Source: Bacteroidota bacterium (lineage in GTDB: Bacteria > Bacteroidota > Bacteroidia > Bacteroidales > ML635J-15). From it: DNA of 64,000 bases. A program made the position numbers and the translations under genes. Shown one piece after another: positions 15,941 through 24,953 of the stretch. The stretch is taken from assembly GCA_029558535.1 (NCBI GenBank), contig JAKQEK010000317.1:58321-122320 (forward strand), written 5' to 3'. Position 1 is the first letter of the stretch. Each line of letters begins with the position of its first letter. Below the pieces are notes generated by a model, which was not told the origin of the DNA, did no database searches, and saw only the letters and a program-made list of their open reading frames with translations.

Positions 15941-18900
15941 ATGAAAAAATCTAATATGTTTTGTCTGGCAGTATTTTTATTACTGTCAACAGGTTATATG
16001 GTGGCACAAACAACCCAAATGCCCAAATGGCCTTTAAATGGAAAAGAGGTTAACTTTATTGGTGGTACCGTTGATAATACAGGAGTTTCTCTTTCGACCC
16101 CAAAGTTTGTATCAAACGGTTACTACGACAAAGATTATAATCCTTTGTTTTATGTAATTGATAATAATTTGTGGTGGGGAAGCGGTTCGTATGCAGGTGC
16201 GCTTTTTACTGATATTGATGAGGCACAAAATCCTGATATGATGTTTCCCGAACTAATAATTGTCCCAAAAGATACGGTTTATTGTGATGAAGGAAATTAT
16301 TATATGTTTTATGCTATTAAACAGCAGGTTGAAGACGAAGGGAAGAGCGATAATTATGTATTTAATTATACTCTTGCTTACAATGAAATAAATCCGGGTC
16401 ATTCTTCTTATCAACCATCTGAACCTTTTTATACTGTTGATTCATCTATTGATCATTCAGCAAGTATGGGAATTGCAGTTACAGATTTTATTTCGGGCAC
16501 AAACCACAGAAGATTATATCTGGTTTATTATTCATCAACAGATGAGGAGAGTTTTATCAAATTTTTTGATGTTAGTCCTACCGGAATATCCGGTCCTTAT
16601 AATGTTGTGTCTTATTCAAATAATTATAAACTCTTTGAACCTTGTGAGGTTGAGATATCCAGAGATATGTCCAAATTAGCTTTTACAAGGCCAAAATACT
16701 TGGCAAATACATTATTAGATAATTCAAATGATATTACAATAGTAAATCTGAATCCAAGCACAGGTTATCTGGGAACGGGTGGTATTGTGTATAAAGATTT
16801 AGGCCCAACAAATTCAGTTTTGGATTCATATATTGGTCTTGAGTTTACTGCTAATTCACAAGAATTGTTTATTACAAGACATAATGTTGGATTGATCAGA
16901 TATAATTTATTAACAGATCAGGTTACTACAATTAGCAATACTACAGAAATTTCTAATTCACAGTTGGAAACTGGTAGAGATGGGAAGATATATGGATTAA
17001 ACCTTACTGGACAACTGTATTACATTAATGATGTTTATAATACGATTGTTACTGCGACTCAATATAATTTATCGAGTTCTGGTGTAATAAACAATCAGAT
17101 ATTTAATGGTGTTGTTCCTGTTTACACCCTACCCGAGCAAATAGATGGCTACGATTATGATAGGTTGTTGGGTAACGAAGATGTTTGCTGTTATATATGG
17201 AATGAGAGTGAAGTGAAAACCTCAATGTCGGGTGTGAGCCACAACCCCACTACCGGGGATATCACAATAACCGGATCAAATGTAATATGGCAAACAACAT
17301 CCAACCCCTTTACAAGTGGTGGACAGGCAATAACTGATGCATATTTAAAAGGTAAGATTACAATAGTGGAGGGAGCAAAGCTAACAATATATGGTTTAAC
17401 TCTGCATTTTAAAGAAGGGGAGTCAATAGATATGAATACTGCTTCAGCGGGAATAAGAGGACCTCGTCTGTATTTATATTCAAATTCGAAACTAACTGTT
17501 TTTGATGAATGTGATGAAGATGTACTTTGGGATGGAATAAATCTGGTTGGTTATTGGGGTTATACTCAACTAGATGTTTTGGGTGTTCCAACACGTCAGC
17601 CAAAAGTTTATATGTCAAGTGGTTCAACTATCGAATTTGCCGAAAAAGGTATTGAAGTTACCGGTGGCGGAATTGTTAACGCTACTTTAGCAAATTTTAA
17701 AGACAATATTATTGATGTCAAGTTTAATTCGTATTCATCATTTGGTGATAATATTTCTTATTTTAGTAATTGTAATTTTTACACTACAGATGAACTTTAT
17801 AATAAGGGATATAATCCTACCTACCATGCACATATTTATAATGCCCCGGGACTTGAATTCAAAGGTTGCGATTTTTATAATACCAATTATAATTATGTTA
17901 CTTATACGCAGTGGGGATCCGGCATATTGTCTTCATTATCTTCTTTAGAAGTAAATTTGTACGGAACTTCTACACCTAGTACATTTTCAAATCTAAATTA
18001 TGGAATTAAAGCCAGTGGTGGTAGTTATCTTACTTTGCAAAACTCAAATTTTACAGATTGTGTACATGGATCGTGGCTAATTGCTAATAATGCAATAACA
18101 GCAACCAGTAATGATTTTGATGTTTCTAACAATTCTGCTACTTCAAATTCAGTGTACGATAGTTTCGGTTTGTACATCGAAGCAAGTACAGGTTATCAGA
18201 TAGAAGATAATAATTTTCATGATGGCTTGCTTGGTTTAGTGGTTTATGCTTCAGGGGGTGCAGATAATCTGGTTTATAAAAATTATTTTGAAGATTTAAG
18301 CAATGGCACTGCAAGTGCTTTTGTGGGCATTGGTTGGAATTACGATACTATAGTGAAATCTGGACTTCAACTAAGATGTAATAGTTTTGTGAACGTTAAT
18401 TATGCAATGGCTGTTTTGGGAGGAAATATTTATACTCAAAGTGGCTCATTAATTAATGTAACACAATCTGATATAAGAAGTAAACAAGGTGTCTTAATTC
18501 CTTCAGGTACTGATGTGTCAGCATATAATTATTTTTCTGGATTGCCTTTTTACCCTTATAGATATTTATACATAAGTAGCGCTTCTTATATAGTTCAAAC
18601 TGGCGGAAAATATGATTATAATCAAACCAATGTTGTCGGATATAGACTTGAATATTATGATCACAATAAAATCAATGTATATAATCTTCCTGCTGAAACC
18701 TGTGCATCAACGTTAGGCTTATATATGGCTTCGGGAATACAAGATATTATTTCGCAAACCGAGGATTATCAGGAATATGAGACATATTTGCAAAATGAAT
18801 TGGCAGATATAACAAATAATTCTCTGTCATTGTTTATCTCTGCTCAATCGGCAAATAGTAATAATGCATCAGAGGTTTATGAGCAGCTTAGTTCTTCATC

Positions 18901-19879
18901 GCCCAACCTGACTTCGGAAATTTTGTTAGCTTATCTTGACAATCCTAATGTCCCTGAATTATCAAAGGTATCATTAATGCTTGAAAATTCTCCTTTACCC
19001 AGCGATGTTGTTGAGGCTGTTGAACATTCTGATTTAAGTCCCGAATACATTGATTATATCCTTAAGCATCAGGAGGGTATTAACGAGATTGAACAGCTTC
19101 AGAGTCAGATACAAAGTTTGCAGTCTGCACGTCAGGTAAACTACGATCATTTAATGCGTGCAACTTTCAATGCCGATACAGTCGCTTCTTTTTCAGACAC
19201 ATACAATTCTGTAATGGATTTTATGAAAACACAAACCGATTATCATGCAAAAAACAGGTTGGTTGATATGTACATAAAAAAGGGTATGTTCGAAAAAGCA
19301 ATGACTCTTTTAAATGAGATGGAACAAATTGCATTAACATCGGAAAACACAGCAGCATTAAACGATATTAAGCTAACAGAAATTAAAATAGACATTTTAC
19401 AAAACAGCAATACTGAACCGGTTGTTGATATAGTAAAAAGATATGAGGAGTTCTTAACAGAACTTGCTGGCGATTACAACACAAAAGAAGGTGGTGTTGC
19501 CCGTGCAATTCTCGAATCTGCAGGCTTAATGGAAAACTTTCCTATTGTTTTCCTGCCTGATCCTGCATCTGAAATAGCTCCAAAGTCTGCATTTATAGAG
19601 CAACCTGCAGAGGAACAACCGATTGCCAATTATGAATTAAATTCATTGTTCAATTTGTATCCTAACCCTGCAAACGATTACCTGTCATTAGAATTTATTA
19701 ATCCTAACGGTAATTGTACGTTTAATATTTACAGTATAAAGGGTGAATTGCTTAAAACCATAAGTACAAACCAACAACTTGGTTTCATAAGCATTAATAT
19801 CAGCGATCTTCAACCTGGAAATTATATTGTAAATTGTGCAGAATTACAGTCAAATGTAAATTTCGTTATCGCAAGATAA
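15941..19879 (+). CDS. T9SS type A cargo protein with right-handed beta-helix
   Basis: A 1312-aa secreted protein: signal peptide (to ~MVAQ), an N-terminal propeller-like region (about 30-395), then about 430-900 a run of short repeats typical of a parallel beta-helix (FKDNIIDVKFNSY, FKGCDFYNTNYN, LQNSNFTDCVHGS, IEDNNFHDGLLGLVVY). A helical coiled region follows (about 930-1200, IEQLQSQIQSLQSAR, AEDYNTKEGG-like), then a type A sorting domain (FNLYPNPANDYLSLEF, ISDLQPGNYIVN, FVIAR). Beta-helix repeats are used for polysaccharide binding or cleavage, but no catalytic site is evident. Large T9SS proteins of this layout are common surface proteins. It sits directly behind the hairpin element and ends at a shared terminator. 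Confidence 0.85.
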   Translation: MKKSNMFCLAVFLLLSTGYMVAQTTQMPKWPLNGKEVNFIGGTVDNTGVSLSTPKFVSNGYYDKDYNPLFYVIDNNLWWGSGSYAGALFTDIDEAQNPDMMFPELIIVPKDTVYCDEGNYYMFYAIKQQVEDEGKSDNYVFNYTLAYNEINPGHSSYQPSEPFYTVDSSIDHSASMGIAVTDFISGTNHRRLYLVYYSSTDEESFIKFFDVSPTGISGPYNVVSYSNNYKLFEPCEVEISRDMSKLAFTRPKYLANTLLDNSNDITIVNLNPSTGYLGTGGIVYKDLGPTNSVLDSYIGLEFTANSQELFITRHNVGLIRYNLLTDQVTTISNTTEISNSQLETGRDGKIYGLNLTGQLYYINDVYNTIVTATQYNLSSSGVINNQIFNGVVPVYTLPEQIDGYDYDRLLGNEDVCCYIWNESEVKTSMSGVSHNPTTGDITITGSNVIWQTTSNPFTSGGQAITDAYLKGKITIVEGAKLTIYGLTLHFKEGESIDMNTASAGIRGPRLYLYSNSKLTVFDECDEDVLWDGINLVGYWGYTQLDVLGVPTRQPKVYMSSGSTIEFAEKGIEVTGGGIVNATLANFKDNIIDVKFNSYSSFGDNISYFSNCNFYTTDELYNKGYNPTYHAHIYNAPGLEFKGCDFYNTNYNYVTYTQWGSGILSSLSSLEVNLYGTSTPSTFSNLNYGIKASGGSYLTLQNSNFTDCVHGSWLIANNAITATSNDFDVSNNSATSNSVYDSFGLYIEASTGYQIEDNNFHDGLLGLVVYASGGADNLVYKNYFEDLSNGTASAFVGIGWNYDTIVKSGLQLRCNSFVNVNYAMAVLGGNIYTQSGSLINVTQSDIRSKQGVLIPSGTDVSAYNYFSGLPFYPYRYLYISSASYIVQTGGKYDYNQTNVVGYRLEYYDHNKINVYNLPAETCASTLGLYMASGIQDIISQTEDYQEYETYLQNELADITNNSLSLFISAQSANSNNASEVYEQLSSSSPNLTSEILLAYLDNPNVPELSKVSLMLENSPLPSDVVEAVEHSDLSPEYIDYILKHQEGINEIEQLQSQIQSLQSARQVNYDHLMRATFNADTVASFSDTYNSVMDFMKTQTDYHAKNRLVDMYIKKGMFEKAMTLLNEMEQIALTSENTAALNDIKLTEIKIDILQNSNTEPVVDIVKRYEEFLTELAGDYNTKEGGVARAILESAGLMENFPIVFLPDPASEIAPKSAFIEQPAEEQPIANYELNSLFNLYPNPANDYLSLEFINPNGNCTFNIYSIKGELLKTISTNQQLGFISINISDLQPGNYIVNCAELQSNVNFVIAR

Positions 19880-19901
19880 AATAAATTTATAATCATTATT
19901 T

Positions 19902-19941
19902 AAAAGCAGAAAAGCCAGTTGTTGGTTGCTCTGCTTTTTTT
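19902..19941. terminator. Bidirectional terminator between convergent genes
   Basis: Nine-bp stem AAAAGCAGA (19902-19910) / TCTGCTTTT (19930-19938) with a long loop, A-rich on one side and T-rich on the other. It sits between the stop of the beta-helix gene and the stop of the minus-strand Spy-like gene. Confidence 0.7.
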
Positions 19942-20416
19942 ATTTCTCTGTATCACAAGGATGGTCTTTGTACTTATTAAGCAGATGTTTTCTGAATTCG
20001 CGGTCGGCATCGTATAACAAAGCAACTTTTTTAATTGGTAATACGGATTTGTATTTTTCGTGATATGTCTGTTCCAGTTTAGCTTTTTCGCTTCGTATTT
20101 CAAGCAAACGGTCAAGTTTAGTTTCAATTTCTTTCTCAGTTAACACGTCTATGCCTTTCTTCAGTTCTCTGGTTATCTTGTGTTCTTCTTTAAATAAAAC
20201 ATCCATTTTGTCGTTAAATTCGTTATAAACCGGCCAGAATTGTTGTGCTTCCTTAACTGTTAAATCCATTTTACCGGTAATAAAAGCAATTTTTTCAGCT
20301 TGAATTTTTTCATCATCCAAAGGGCATTTATTCTCTTTTTTACCGGTTTGTCCAAAAACAACAACTGACATCAGAAGAAGTATGGTGAATGTAGAAAAAT
20401 GTTTAATTGTTTTCAT
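19940..20416 (-). CDS. Spy/CpxP-like periplasmic protein
   Basis: A 158-aa exported helical protein. Signal peptide ~1-22 (cleaved near VFGQ). The mature part is a long amphipathic helical hairpin: KMDLTVKEAQQFWPVYNEF is the LTxxQ-like first helix. Then come charged heptads (TEKEIETKLDRLLEIRSEKAKLEQTYHEKY) and a final VALLYDADREFRKHLL, a layout recurrent in Bacteroidota Spy/CpxP-type proteins. Related proteins act as periplasmic chaperones or as metal/stress sensors that modulate a sigma/anti-sigma pair (as CnrX does with CnrY-CnrH). It follows the anti-sigma-like gene by ~13 bp in the same operon, so a sensing role is plausible but inferred. Confidence 0.75.
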   Translation of the reverse strand: MKTIKHFSTFTILLLMSVVVFGQTGKKENKCPLDDEKIQAEKIAFITGKMDLTVKEAQQFWPVYNEFNDKMDVLFKEEHKITRELKKGIDVLTEKEIETKLDRLLEIRSEKAKLEQTYHEKYKSVLPIKKVALLYDADREFRKHLLNKYKDHPCDTEK

Positions 20417-20429
20417 ATTTCATTTATTT

Positions 20430-20870
20430 TTATTCATATAATAATTCGTATTCGAGATAATATTGCGATAAATAATCTTCTAAATAAGCTAAATCTTCGT
20501 TTGTATTTATAATATCTGATTTTTCCTGATAAGAGACGGATTGCTCGTTGATATATTCATAAAAAGTAAACTCATCATAACATAATTCTGAAATAAAATC
20601 ATCGTAATCCTGTGCTTCATCTGTTTGTGTTGTAATTGGCACTTGCACATTTTTATCAACAGTAATATGTAATACTGTCTTTAATAAAAATACTAAAACG
20701 AGAACAGAGGCGGCCATATAAATATATGGTTTAAAAATATCGAAGGCACTTGCTTTTGCTAATGGTTTTTCTTTAGCCAGACTTTCGTTTATTTTTGAGT
20801 CAAGGCTTTCAAAGTACCCGTCAGGAACTTTGAAATTATTGATTTTTGGTATGTCTTCAAGTTTTTTCAT
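20430..20870 (-). CDS. Anti-sigma-factor-like single-pass membrane protein
   Basis: The start is set at the ATG at 20870 (MKKLEDIPK...); in-frame ATGs at 20876 and 20882 are alternatives. It has a ~50-residue cytoplasmic N-terminus with the motif VPDGYFESLDSKI, frequent in Bacteroidota membrane proteins encoded behind ECF sigma genes. One transmembrane helix follows (about 48-68, YIYMAASVLVLVFLLK), then a periplasmic tail rich in Asp, Glu and Tyr. The gene lies 40 bp behind the ECF sigma gene and ahead of a Spy-like gene. This position and topology suit an anti-sigma factor or sigma regulator. No zinc-finger (ZAS) motif is seen, so the inhibitory mechanism is open. Confidence 0.65.
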   Translation of the reverse strand: MKKLEDIPKINNFKVPDGYFESLDSKINESLAKEKPLAKASAFDIFKPYIYMAASVLVLVFLLKTVLHITVDKNVQVPITTQTDEAQDYDDFISELCYDEFTFYEYINEQSVSYQEKSDIINTNEDLAYLEDYLSQYYLEYELLYE

Positions 20871-20910
20871 AGTCATAAACAATTAATAGACAAATTTAAT
20901 ATTTCATGGT

Positions 20911-21459
20911 TTAAAGTTTATTAATATATTTTTCAATTTTTGTAACAGCATGATGGTATGATGCTTTTAAAGCACCCACGGATGTACCCAAAATTTCGCT
21001 AATTTCTTCATATTTTAATTCATCATAATATTTCATATTAAAAATCAGTCTTTGTTTTTCGGGCAGTTTAAGAATGGCTTTTTGAAGTTCTTTCTGAAGG
21101 TTATCTCCGTCAAAGTATTGATCTGCTTCTATTTTATCTGCCAGAGTATCTTCATAGCTCAAAGCCGTGAAAGTATAATACCTCTTTTTTCGTGATAAAA
21201 AATTAAGAGTTGTGTTTGTCGCAATACGATATAACCATGTGTATAAAGTCGATTCTGAACGAAAGGATTCAATTTTTGTAAAGGCTTTTACAAAGGTATC
21301 CTGTAAAATATCATCAGCATCCTGATGGTCAATGACAATACGCCTTATATGATAATAAAGTTGTTTTGAATATTTTTCAACGATAATAGAAAAAGCTGCG
21401 TTTTTAGATTCGGAGTTATTAAGCAAACTTATTATTTCATTATCATTGTTTGAATCCAT
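20911..21459 (-). CDS. ECF-family RNA polymerase sigma factor
   Basis: A 182-aa sigma-70 family protein, the usual length for ECF sigmas. Region 2 is clear (QDADDILQDTFVKAFTKIESF, STLYTWLYRIATNTTLNFL) and binds the -10 element and core polymerase. Region 4 (LPEKQRLIFNMKYYDELKYEEISEILGTS..., helix-turn-helix, then GALKASYHHAVTKIEKYI) binds the -35. It starts 6 bp after the transketolase C gene, so it is read from the same transcript, and it precedes the anti-sigma-like and Spy-like genes. The trio looks like a membrane-stress regulon; targets unknown. Confidence 0.92.
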   Translation of the reverse strand: MDSNNDNEIISLLNNSESKNAAFSIIVEKYSKQLYYHIRRIVIDHQDADDILQDTFVKAFTKIESFRSESTLYTWLYRIATNTTLNFLSRKKRYYTFTALSYEDTLADKIEADQYFDGDNLQKELQKAILKLPEKQRLIFNMKYYDELKYEEISEILGTSVGALKASYHHAVTKIEKYINKL

Positions 21460-21465
21460 AAATAT

Positions 21466-22422
21466 TTAAGCCTTTCGTGTGAGTACTTTTTCGGCAGCTT
21501 TAACAATATTTTCAGCAGTAAGTCCGTATTTTTCCATCAGAGCATCTGGTGTTCCGCTTTCGCCAAATGTATCAAAAACCGCAACAGCTTCGATAGGTAC
21601 TGGAAAGTTCATAGCTGAAAATTGAGCTGCAGTATCTGTTAATCCTCCATTAAGCATATGTTCTTCTGCACAAACCATTGCTTTTGTTTTTGTAATGGAT
21701 TTTAAGACAGTTTCAGTGTCAAAAGGTTTAATGGTGTGAATATTAAAAACTTCGGCTTTAATACCTTTTGCAGCCAGAATCTCGCATGCCTCAATTGCTT
21801 TCCATACCATGTGTCCTGTTGCAAGGATTGTCAAATCTGTACCTTCGTAAAGGAGTTGTGCTTTACCGATTTCGAATTTTTGGTCAGGAACAGTAAAATT
21901 AGGTACAGCCGGTCTGCCGAATCTTAAATATACAGGTCCTTTAAAATCTGCAATTGCGATAGTTGCTGCTTTTGTCTGATTATAGTCGCAGGGAACAATT
22001 ACAGTCATGTTAGGCAGCATTTTCATCAATCCGATATCTTCCAATATTTGATGTGTTGCACCATCTTCGCCAAGAGTTAGACCTGCATGAGACGCACAAA
22101 TTTTTACATTTTTATTCGAATAGGCTACAGATTGACGGATTTGATCATAAACACGACCAGTAGCAAAGCCTGCAAATGTTCCGGCAAAAGGTATTTTTCC
22201 GCCTATTGTCAATCCTGCGGCAGTTCCTATCATATTTGCTTCGGCTATTCCTGCCTGAAAAAATCTGTTAGGAAATTCTTTCTGAAATTCATTCATTTTT
22301 AAAGAACCTGTCAGGTCGGCACATAAGGCAACAATATTTTCATTTTTTCTTCCTGCCTCTAAAAGTCCTGCTCCAAATCCCGAACGGGTATCTTTTTTTT
22401 CTGTATAGCTGTACTTAGTCAT
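21466..22422 (-). CDS. Transketolase, C-terminal (pyrimidine-binding) subunit
   Basis: A 318-aa protein equal to the C-terminal half of transketolase: the pyrimidine-binding domain (about 1-180, with [31 protein letters not shown] and the cofactor-contacting Glu of AEANMIG) plus the C-terminal domain ([24 protein letters not shown]). With the N-terminal subunit (23849-24694) it should make an active alpha2beta2 transketolase of the non-oxidative pentose-phosphate pathway. A DXS-like or 1-deoxy-D-altro-heptulose enzyme is less likely. The two halves are separated here by a VWA gene instead of lying side by side. Confidence 0.9.
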   Translation of the reverse strand: MTKYSYTEKKDTRSGFGAGLLEAGRKNENIVALCADLTGSLKMNEFQKEFPNRFFQAGIAEANMIGTAAGLTIGGKIPFAGTFAGFATGRVYDQIRQSVAYSNKNVKICASHAGLTLGEDGATHQILEDIGLMKMLPNMTVIVPCDYNQTKAATIAIADFKGPVYLRFGRPAVPNFTVPDQKFEIGKAQLLYEGTDLTILATGHMVWKAIEACEILAAKGIKAEVFNIHTIKPFDTETVLKSITKTKAMVCAEEHMLNGGLTDTAAQFSAMNFPVPIEAVAVFDTFGESGTPDALMEKYGLTAENIVKAAEKVLTRKA

Positions 22423-22431
22423 ATCACGTTT

Positions 22432-23820
22432 TTATAAATTTTCTATTATAAAATCACCGGATTTTACCCTGAATTTAAACTCTCCGGTATTTATTGCTTG
22501 TTTATGTTGTTTTTCTCTGAATACTATTCTATAATATCCCGGCTGTAATCTAAATTTATAATGTGTTTGTTCAGGTGTAAAGTCAAAAATATTTGTAAGA
22601 ACATCTCCGTTTTCATGTAACAAAGTACCATAAGCGGGATTGCGGAAATTTATAATCACATTACCAGGTTCAGCAATGCTGATGCGTGATGTTTTTGATT
22701 GAGTTATAGAAACTGCGTCAACGTAAGTTCGGGGCATTGTCAGTATTTCTAAATCATATAGTCCGGTAAGTAATTTTTGCTGTTTATCAGCATCAAGAAT
22801 ATACATAGTATTTGGAAGTCCCGATTTGCGAACAATACATTTAATGGCTGAATTTGCACTTGTATCTCCTTCAATATCAACAAACAGAACCCCTTGTGGT
22901 GCAGGCACATCAATTATATTCAGAATCCCTTCTTTTAATCGGATGCTGTCTTTGTACACAGGTGGAACAGTATGAACTTTCAGATCATAAACAGATAAAA
23001 TATCCAGATAAATCGTATCTGAAATTCCCGCTTTGTTCATGGTGTGCATATAGGTATAACGAATATCTCCCGAGAGATTATCGTGAAAAGACATCACAGC
23101 ATTTGTTTCAAGTGGTCTCCCGTTAGTGTCAAGCAAATTAACCTGTACACTGGTGAGGTTTGTAACTTGTGTAACAATAGTGTTGATTGCCTGACGGAAT
23201 TGTACAGCATCTGCAGCATTAAAATAATTACCCATACATTCGAGAAAGTCAACTAATTCGATGTCTATATCAACTCCGATAATATATGGTTTCAATACTA
23301 CACCTTTTTTTTGTAAGGACAAACTTACTTCGCATGGGTCGCCCTGACAGGTTTCTAGTCCGTCAGTTATAAGAATAATGATATTTCTGCAATCATCACA
23401 GGGCGGAAAATCTCCTTCGGATTGTCCTAGAGAATAAGCTATTGGAGTCACACCTTTGGGAGTAACTATTTTCATTTTTTCCCTGATCAGGTTAATTGTG
23501 TTTTCTCCGAACGACACTTCAAGTTTTGAATCTCTGCAATCGGGTGGAGGAGTTGTGCTTTGATGTCCGTAAACCCGAAGAGCAACTTCAAGTTTTTGGG
23601 TTTGTTGAACAGATTCAAGAGAATCAAGCAGTTCGAAAAGCAATTCTCTTGCTTTTTCAAATTTAACTGTGCCTTCCCATCTTTCCATCATACTGGTAGA
23701 GGCATCAAAAATTATTAATACTCTAGTAAGAGGCTTTTCGGGTTCCGGTTCGTTACGAATCTGTGCTGTTAAAAATGAACAAAATAAAACACTTAATAAT
23801 ATCAGGGTTAGTTTTTTCAA
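22432..23820 (-). CDS. VWA-domain exported protein between the transketolase halves
   Basis: The start is set at a TTG (23820, LKKLTLILLSVLFCSFLTAQ), which gives a proper signal peptide and 462 aa. The only ATG starts upstream run 74 bp into the transketolase N gene and add a non-signal stretch. A von Willebrand A domain (about 30-235) has a full MIDAS: DASTSM, the Thr of TPKGVTPI, and ITDGLE. Several beta-sandwich modules follow (ENTINLI... is within VWA; later VQVNLLDTNGRPLE, GVLFVDIEGDTSANSA, GNVIINFRNPAYG). It is probably a periplasmic or surface metal-dependent binding protein. Its position inside a sugar-metabolism operon is unexplained. Confidence 0.75.
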   Translation of the reverse strand: MKKLTLILLSVLFCSFLTAQIRNEPEPEKPLTRVLIIFDASTSMMERWEGTVKFEKARELLFELLDSLESVQQTQKLEVALRVYGHQSTTPPPDCRDSKLEVSFGENTINLIREKMKIVTPKGVTPIAYSLGQSEGDFPPCDDCRNIIILITDGLETCQGDPCEVSLSLQKKGVVLKPYIIGVDIDIELVDFLECMGNYFNAADAVQFRQAINTIVTQVTNLTSVQVNLLDTNGRPLETNAVMSFHDNLSGDIRYTYMHTMNKAGISDTIYLDILSVYDLKVHTVPPVYKDSIRLKEGILNIIDVPAPQGVLFVDIEGDTSANSAIKCIVRKSGLPNTMYILDADKQQKLLTGLYDLEILTMPRTYVDAVSITQSKTSRISIAEPGNVIINFRNPAYGTLLHENGDVLTNIFDFTPEQTHYKFRLQPGYYRIVFREKQHKQAINTGEFKFRVKSGDFIIENL

Positions 23821-23848
23821 AATGATAAATTTAATGTCAATAATAAAA

Positions 23849-24694
23849 TTAGTAATCTCCAAGAGTTTCTTCGAGTTGTGAAAGAGCGTTTTGTAATTGT
23901 TCATCATTAGGAGCGACACCATGCCATTTATGTGTCCCCATCATAAAATCAACACCTTTTCCCATTTCGGTTTTCATAATAATTGCAATTGATTGTCCCT
24001 TACCTGACAAAGATTTTGCCATGTTTATCGTATCAATGAGGTCGTTCATGTCGTTTCCGTTGCATTCCAATACGATCCAGTTAAATGCTTCCCATTTTTC
24101 ACGCAGTTTGTTTAAACCTATGACCGACATAATAGATCCGTCTATTTGTTGACCATTATAGTCCACAAAAGCTATTAAGTTGTCAATTTTTCTAGCCTGA
24201 GCAAAAAGAGCAGCTTCCCAGACCTGTCCTTCTTCAATTTCTCCATCACCCATCAGGCAATATACAAATTTAGAGTCTTTATTAAGTTTTTTTGCAAGAG
24301 CAGCACCGCAAGCAACTGACAAACCCTGACCAAGAGAACCCGAGGCAATTCTGATGCCTTCGAGATGTTCGGCAGTTGTTGGATGCCCCTGAAGTCTGGA
24401 ATTTATTGCCCGAAAAGTACCCAGTTCTTCAGTTGGAAAATATCCTGCGCGTGCAAGTACACTATACCAAGCAGCAGATGTGTGCCCATTAGATAAAAAA
24501 AACAAATCCTGATTTATGCCATTCATATCAAAATTTTTAGGATTGTGTTCCATAATTTCGAAATACAGGCAAACCAATAAGTCAGTAACTCCCAGTGAAC
24601 CTCCGGGATGTCCCGAGTTTCTGGCATGAATCATACGTAATAAATCCCGTCTTACCTGACTTGCTATAGCTTCTAATTTGTTTGTTTTTTCCAT
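23849..24694 (-). CDS. Transketolase, N-terminal (thiamine diphosphate-binding) subunit
   Basis: The start is the ATG at 24694 (MEKTNKLEAIA...), preceded by AAGGACT, a reasonable ribosome-binding site. The ATG at 24715 would add 7 residues. 281 aa equal to the N-terminal half of transketolase: HSGHPGG-type entry (ARNSGHPGGSLG), GHTSAAWYSVLA, SLGQGLSVACGAALA, the thiamine diphosphate/Mg motif GDGEIEEGQVWEA...VDYNGQQIDG, and MGKGVDFM at the end. It is first in a six-gene operon reaching to the Spy-like gene. The partner subunit is at 21466-22422. Confidence 0.92.
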   Translation of the reverse strand: MEKTNKLEAIASQVRRDLLRMIHARNSGHPGGSLGVTDLLVCLYFEIMEHNPKNFDMNGINQDLFFLSNGHTSAAWYSVLARAGYFPTEELGTFRAINSRLQGHPTTAEHLEGIRIASGSLGQGLSVACGAALAKKLNKDSKFVYCLMGDGEIEEGQVWEAALFAQARKIDNLIAFVDYNGQQIDGSIMSVIGLNKLREKWEAFNWIVLECNGNDMNDLIDTINMAKSLSGKGQSIAIIMKTEMGKGVDFMMGTHKWHGVAPNDEQLQNALSQLEETLGDY

Positions 24695-24910
24695 AGTCCT
24701 TATTTTAATGTACAAAAATATTTATTTTCCATCTTGTTGATTAAAAAATCAATAAAGGTTATCAACCCATTTTTATGAGTGGATGTTAATAAACAATCAA
24801 AATAAATTAGAGTGGGGAAACTAAATTTTTTCATAATGAAGTTTAATTAAGGTATCAACAATTATAAAATTCTTTAACCATCAAATCAGTATTTATCCCA
24901 GTGTTTTGTT

Positions 24911-24940
24911 TTGCACTACAATAAAATAGTTTTATATTTA
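24911..24940 (+). promoter_or_regulatory. Possible promoter of the LolC/E-type permease gene
   Basis: TTG at 24911-24913, a 19-base spacer, then TATATTTA at 24933-24940, one base off TAnnTTTG. It lies 13 bases before the TTG start at 24954. The 24695-24910 stretch upstream is AT-rich with no gene seen. Confidence 0.35.
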
Positions 24941-24953
24941 CAAAAAAAACGCT

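Noticed and set aside
23821..23922. ATG start of the VWA gene inside the transketolase N gene
   Set aside because: It would add 34 residues with no signal-peptide character and overlap a well-conserved gene; the TTG at 23820 gives a normal signal peptide.
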